A stretch of 13,932 nucleotides of DNA from Cyclostephanos tholiformis (lineage: Eukaryota > Bacillariophyta > Thalassiosirophyceae > Thalassiosirales > Thalassiosiraceae), in assembly GCA_036939975.1 (NCBI GenBank), contig JALLPB010000660.1, positions 1-13,932 on the forward strand. Reading direction: 5' to 3'. The position numbers and the translations under genes were made by a program. The notes under the pieces were generated by a model, which did no database searches, was not told where the DNA came from, and saw only the letters and a list, made by a program, of their open reading frames with translations. Shown piece by piece: positions 9,433 through 13,932 of the stretch (its first letter is position 1; every line of letters begins with the position of its first letter).

Positions 9433-9583
9433 AAGTTTCTGGCACCACAACAACACCTCCCGATTTGTGTAGTAGTAGGTGGGGGTTGGCATCCAGCATA
9501 GCTATGTAGTGCAGTCGAGTCGAGCAAGAGTCGAGGTTCAGTCGGAGACTTGATATATGTAGACACATCGACCAGACGAAATA

Positions 9584-12500
9584 ATGAAGACGAGGGTGCG
9601 TTCATCAACGTCGTCGTGCCCCGTCGATCGTCTCGCCGAATGGGCCCCCCTCGCCATGATCTTCGTCGTCGTCATCTCCATCCGATCGTCGTCATCGTCA
9701 CTCATATCCCTCGACACGAGGGGGGGGAGAATGTCGTGGAGGAGGACACCGTCGAACGGTGCAGCCATCATCGCCGCTCGGGGGGGGAATGCCCTCCGCC
9801 TCGACCGGGTATCCCGCCTCCAAGCCTCCTCCTCGTCGTCGTCGTCGTCGTCCGTCGTCGCCGGGGGGAGAATTATTCGGGACGAGGCCGCGAAATTCAA
9901 GTCGGCGACTACGTCGAGTCAGGAGGAGGGGGGATTGGTGATGGCGATATCGCGTTCCGAGCGCGACCTTGCGGCGTGGGTCGACAGGTGTCGGCGTAGT
10001 GGGGGGGAAGGAGGAGTGGCAGCAGGAGGCGACCTGGACGGGGGGGGGGGGGCGGACGTCGCGGCGCTTCTGGTACCGCCGAACGCTCGCGCGTTCGAGG
10101 ATGTCATATCGGGATTGCTATCGCTTCCCCCCTATTTCGTCGTCGACGACGATGTGGGGGGAGGCGACGGCGGCGACACGAGTGGGCCTAAGTGGACAAG
10201 GACGGATAAGAGCGGTAGGGCGACGCGAATACTCGACATGATGGAGGCATATCACGAGCCACCGGGTAAGCTGTACGACGTTGTCATCGCCTCACATTGC
10301 GCGGACGTCCTTGATCATCTCTCGTCGTTGTCTGTATCGCGCATATCGACGTCGAACGACGGGGGAGATCGACAACGACGGCTGCGGTGGGAGGGGGGAG
10401 GGCGAAGGGGAGGAGAGGAACGATGGCGGGAAGATGGGATCGAGGGGGACGCCATCGATGCCGATGACGAGTGGGATTACTACGGTCGACGACGCGCGGC
10501 CTACAGGTCTGCGAGGTCGGCGTTGCGCATACTGAATCGATCGGAGGAGCTGTATCGCGAGACGGGGATGGCGTCGAATCGACTTCCGTCTGTATCTTCG
10601 TACGTCGCAGTCATGGATGCATGGAAGGCCCTGGCGGTCGACGCATCGACGTGGAGTGACGCGGGGAAGGGAAAGAGGAAGATTGACGAGGCAATGGAGG
10701 TGATGCGGAATTTGCGCAAGAGGAGGATGAGGGTTTACGATCCCCACAGTAACGAAAGCGGCGACGACGATGGGAAGGAAGGCGGTGGGGGTCGGGATTC
10801 GAGATCCGACCACGATGTCGAGTACAGCGTCCTTCCCCCCGTGGAGGTCGTCGCGTCGATGACGGTGGATGAGGTTTTGAACTTCGGCGTTAAAGTCCTC
10901 CGTGAGAGCGTGCCGGCATATCGATTGCGCCCGCGGACGTCGGACGACGACGGAGACGATGAATACGTCGACGACGCGGGCGAGGATCCAACGACGACCA
11001 GGATCGGCACCTGGCACTTCAATCGGCTCATATTCGACCTAGCAAAATATCCACAGCCCCTTACCGGGCCGTTGGCCCAAGATCTCCTGGATTACATGGT
11101 GAGCACGATGAGGGCGGAGGATCGATGGCGACGTGGCGAGGGGACGGGTGAGGAAGAACGATGCGGCGGTGCCATCGACTCGACGACTCGCCGTGCGAAC
11201 AACAAAATCGTGCCGAAACCGAACATGGAAACCGTTAACGGGGTCCTGAGGGCGTGGATGGTCACCCCCCGATCCCATCATCCCGACGTGGCCCGACGCG
11301 CCGAGGCGGTGCTCGCCAGGCTCGCCGCTTGGCAGAGCGAGGGGATCCTATGGAACGTCACCGCGAACACCGTCAGCTACAACACCTGCATCAATATTTG
11401 GAAGGAGTGCAGCGCCGACGTGCCAGGGGCGGCCCAGAGGGCGACGGACATCCTGCTTCTCATGGAGGAGGAGTCATCCTCCGCGAGCGTGACAACTGGC
11501 GGCGTCGTTGTGGTCGCGCCAGACGTTGTGTCGTACGCGACGTGCATGGGTGCGTGGGCCGAGCGTTCATTTCTCGATCCCGACGCTGGTAAAAACGCCG
11601 AAGAGATACTGATGAGGATGTACAATCGGAACAAGGTCTCGGACCTTGCGCCGAGGCCAACAACTAGGTGTTTCAACGCGGTGCTGTTGGCGTATGCCAA
11701 TTCAAATGGGGGGCAGAGGAGTGGGGGAGGGAAACGCGCGTTGGAGCTATTGAGGTTCATGGAGCGTCTGAATTCTGAGGGGTATGCGGATCTCTCCCCG
11801 GATATTTTTACGTTTAATATCGTTATGAAGGTAAGCCCACATGATAGACACTGTATGCTCATTTTCTTGATCAGCTCATTACTAGATAACACCTCGGCGC
11901 TTCGGTTATGTTCTCACGTTAATTGCCAGGCGCTCGCCAACTGCGGAGAGCGGGGTGCAGCTCGCAAAGCAAATCTATTGCTACAACGAATGGAGGATTC
12001 ACACGCGAGGGGAAATACCGGTCTCAAACCAGACTTGCTGAGCTATAATACGGTGCTGGATGCGTTTTCGAAGGAGGGCGATGCAAAGTCTGCTGAGCGG
12101 CTTCTCGAGCAAATGCTTGATAATGATGACGGTGTGATTAAACCAGATTCGCATTCATACACATCAGTAAGACCGTTGATGCGAGCAACTACTTCAGTTT
12201 GCTGAATATGATTTGACACTGAAACTTACATCTCATCATCGTGACTCATGTTAGGTCCTGATGGCATGGTCAAGAAACGAAGACAAGTCAATGGCAGTGA
12301 GTAGAGCTGAAGACTTGTTCAACGATATTGAGAAAAGATATGCCAGCGGAGAGAGTTACTTCCGCGCAGACACCGGCGTATATAATGCGCTGATAAAATG
12401 TGAGATACTGTTTTGTTCCTTCGTTCATCACATGTCCATTTTATATCGCTAAAACATCACATCCAACTCATTCCTCATCTTAGGCTGGGCGAAGAGCGGC

Positions 12501-13419
12501 GAAAGAAAGGCTCTGTATCGGGTCAATCAGATCCTATCCCTGATGGAAGAGCTCGGGTTTCAAGGCGGGGACAGCACCGTCCAGCCAAATTCTCGAACGT
12601 ACTGCGCGGTTTTGGATACATTGGCGAAGAGTAAGAATTACAAGGCGCATAGCAAGTCATTAGAAATATTGGAGCGGATGCACGGTGAAGTTTATCTGAT
12701 TTGTCCGTGTAAAATTGTGTGTGCGCGGTGTTTTTTCTCACTGATTCATCTTTGTTCCATCGAAAGAGCTTTATTCCAAAGGCTACAATTCAGTCAGACC
12801 CTGTGTACGAGCCTACTCTATAGTTTTGTCCACCATTGCGCGAAGCCGTAGACAAAGCAAGGCTCTCGAAGCCCAAGAGTTGCTGCATAAAATGGAAGCT
12901 GAATATCGAGGTGGTAATAGCGCTTGCAGACCAAATGTATATTCCTACAACGCTGTGTTGAATGCTGCTGCATTTAGCGGCAGGGACGAAGGAGAGATGG
13001 AGGATGCATTTAGAGTCGCATGCCTGACGTTTGATGAGCTTCGCATGTCTGCCTACCTTGAGCCATCCGACGTTTCTTATGGCACCTTCATCAAGGCAAT
13101 AAAGCAGCTGATGCCCGAAAGTGATGTCAGGGACAATCTTGTCAAGGGGTGAGTGGCGCTCATTTGTGCATCATTGTTCGATAAATGTTTTTCAATTGAT
13201 TCAACCTTGACATAATTTTACGGGGTTAATTCTCTTAGTTTGTTTCGTAAGTGTTGTCGGGATGGCTTGGTCTCGAACTTTGTTCTAAAAGAAATGGCCG
13301 ATCTTGCCACGCCCGACCTATATCAGAGTTTACTTAAGGGTGTTACGAGCGATTACGGCAACTTCCCAAAGAGCTGGTCAGCCAAAGTAAGAGAACAGAG
13401 TAATGCGCTACAAATTTAG
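9584..13419 (+). CDS. Pentatricopeptide repeat (PPR) protein, six exons
   Basis: Exons: 9584-11830, 11930-12166, 12255-12399, 12484-12684, 12767-13148 and 13239-13419. All introns are GT-AG, of 99, 88, 84, 82 and 90 nt. The spliced CDS is 3393 nt, or 1130 aa, ending at TAG 13417. Residues 1 to about 545 are low-complexity (poly-Ser, Gly and Asp/Glu stretches). From about residue 547 to 1100 there are about 12 PPR-like helical pairs with spacers of roughly 38 to 47 residues, for example TVSYNTCINIW, DVVSYATCMGAW, DIFTFNIVMKALANCG, DLLSYNTVLDAFSK and NVYSYNAVLNAAAF. PPR proteins bind organelle RNA and act in its processing, stability, editing or translation. The RNA target is unknown. Alternative starts at 9656 and 9731 exist; the latter would give an Arg-rich MSWRRTPSNGAAIIAARG, resembling a mitochondrial presequence. 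No plastid ASAFAP motif is seen. No editing (DYW) or SMR domain is visible. Confidence 0.85.
9835..9852 (+). repeat. (GTC)6 microsatellite coding for Ser in the PPR gene
   Basis: Six GTC units encode poly-Ser in the N-terminal region of the PPR protein, the same unit as in the first gene. Confidence 0.85.
11831..11929 (+). other. Intron 1 of the PPR gene (99 nt, phase 0, no in-frame stop)
   Basis: Donor GTAAGC at 11831 and acceptor TTGCCAG ending at 11929. Removing it joins DIFTFNIVMK to ALANCGERGA, restoring a normal PPR helical pair. The length is a multiple of three with no in-frame stop, so unspliced RNA stays open and would insert 33 residues in the middle of the repeat. Confidence 0.85.
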
Positions 13420-13932
13420 AAGGAGCTGGAAGGACACTCTGTTGAATTCTAAATCCTTGTGTCTACGATTAAACTTATTTGAAAACCTTTCCTCGATAGC
13501 TTTATGAATTGAATAGCACTCTGATAGTAAATGACACCGTAATTCTTTAAACAATTCTTGGCACCACAGACAGAAATCTGATCTCCGTTGCTCTCTAACA
13601 AACCTCTAATGTCTGGGCTGTTGAGTGATTTGAGCGGCCACCATTTCAGCTGCCACCATGATAGCCCTAAAATCTGTGGGGGTTGGGTTGCACACACTTT
13701 ATCCTTCAACTGCTCACTCGGAGTGCATTACCCCAAAACGTTGCCACTTTACACAGTAAGATATGTTTTCCTCAAAATAGGGATGGACCTCATCAGGCTG
13801 GGATTATATTCCGATAGACGAATAGAGCAATAGCAAAACTTCCCACCGCTTTCTCGTTTTTTTTCCTGTTGCTCTATTGAGGTGATTATATTCGTCCGGA
13901 TCGAGCAATAGAGCAATAGAAATCGGAAAAAA
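13420..13932. other. 3' flank of the PPR gene, no gene supported
   Basis: This is AT-richer than the PPR coding sequence. An 86-codon minus-strand ORF (13709-13449) has fair composition, but I see no family motif and do not call it. At the right edge a diverged direct repeat is present (13802-13919). Confidence 0.6.
13802..13919. repeat. Diverged direct repeat with an inverted copy between
   Basis: GATTATATTC occurs at 13802-13811 and 13884-13893. AATAGAGCAATAG occurs at 13821-13833 and 13907-13919. Between them TTGCTCTATT (13869-13878) is the reverse complement of the first ten bases of the latter motif. The arrangement could be the edge of another repeat continuing past the window. Confidence 0.75.

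Larger units (their letters stand above)
2870..9440 (+). mobile_element. Degenerate DIRS-like tyrosine-recombinase retrotransposon
   Basis: Three same-strand ORFs occur in order: a gag-like protein with a zinc finger (2931-5380), reverse transcriptase plus RNase H (5450-8151) and a tyrosine recombinase (7851-9052). DIRS-group elements are the known class that pairs RT and RNase H with a tyrosine recombinase instead of a DDE integrase, and they often overlap ORF2 and ORF3, as here. No LTRs, protease or DDE integrase is seen. I also see no DIRS1-type adenine methylase domain. The ends are not defined: I found no convincing terminal repeat pair, so both coordinates are approximate. The left limit is set by the change in composition before ORF1 and the right limit by the end of the GC-rich inverted-repeat block. 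Every ORF carries stops or frameshifts, so this copy is dead. It lies between two divergent host genes. Confidence 0.75.
9053..9583. other. Non-coding right flank of the retroelement and 5' flank of the PPR gene
   Basis: No gene is supported. The left part, to about 9440, holds GC-rich inverted repeats and is likely element sequence. From about 9500 the sequence resembles a host leader, with three GTCGAG copies at 9514-9519, 9519-9524 and 9530-9535, ahead of the PPR ATG at 9584. A 161-codon minus-strand ORF here is Pro/Arg-rich and looks like chance. Confidence 0.55.

Noticed and set aside
2870..9440. LTR retrotransposon or endogenous virus
   Set aside because: No long terminal repeats, protease, DDE integrase or envelope-like ORF is seen. 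The recombinase is of the tyrosine type.
9123..9608. 161-codon minus-strand ORF between recombinase and PPR gene
   Set aside because: It has Pro, Arg and Cys-rich chance composition over a block of inverted repeats and overlaps the PPR start.
9550..9999. Plus-strand ORF overlapping the PPR N-terminus
   Set aside because: It is an alternate frame of triplet repeats (poly-Val, poly-Arg). The frame from 9584 continues into clear PPR repeats.
1..13932. CRISPR array, tRNA, rRNA or prokaryotic operon
   Set aside because: No regularly spaced repeats, no cloverleaf with anticodon arm and no ribosomal sequence were seen, and the genes have spliceosomal introns.

Overview
The window looks like nuclear DNA of a eukaryotic microalga, most likely a centric diatom. 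The reasons are short GT-AG introns (82 to 130 nt) that restore long reading frames, a large intron-containing PPR protein, GC-rich low-complexity coding sequence with Ser/Thr/Gly/Pro homopolymers, and a degenerate tyrosine-recombinase retroelement of a type I associate from memory with diatom genomes. The species cannot be fixed from sequence alone.

Layout. (1) 1-1368, plus strand: the 3' end of a low-complexity gene that enters from the left. Its reading frame changes at a 13-G run. (2) 1369-2009: non-coding. (3) 2010-2574, minus strand: a two-exon gene for a small secreted cysteine-rich protein (144 aa). (4) About 2870 to about 9440, plus strand: a dead DIRS-like (tyrosine recombinase) retroelement. 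It holds a gag-like ORF1 ending in a CCCH zinc finger, an ORF2 with reverse transcriptase and RNase H, and an overlapping tyrosine recombinase ORF3. All three are broken, and catalytic residues have been lost in RT, RNase H and recombinase. (5) 9053-9583: a GC-rich block with several mutually exclusive inverted repeats, then the 5' flank of the next gene. (6) 9584-13419, plus strand: a six-exon gene for a PPR protein of about 1130 aa, probably an organelle RNA-binding factor. (7) 13420-13932: non-coding, with a diverged direct repeat at the right edge.

Relations. The secreted-protein gene and the PPR gene are divergent, and the element sits in the interval between their starts, separating what was probably a shared upstream region. 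The first gene and the secreted-protein gene converge. The three element ORFs would together have supplied packaging protein, cDNA synthesis and recombinase-mediated insertion. Many inferred inactivating changes are C:G to T:A, several in CpG, which fits decay of a cytosine-methylated transposon. No tRNA, rRNA, CRISPR or prokaryotic operon was seen.
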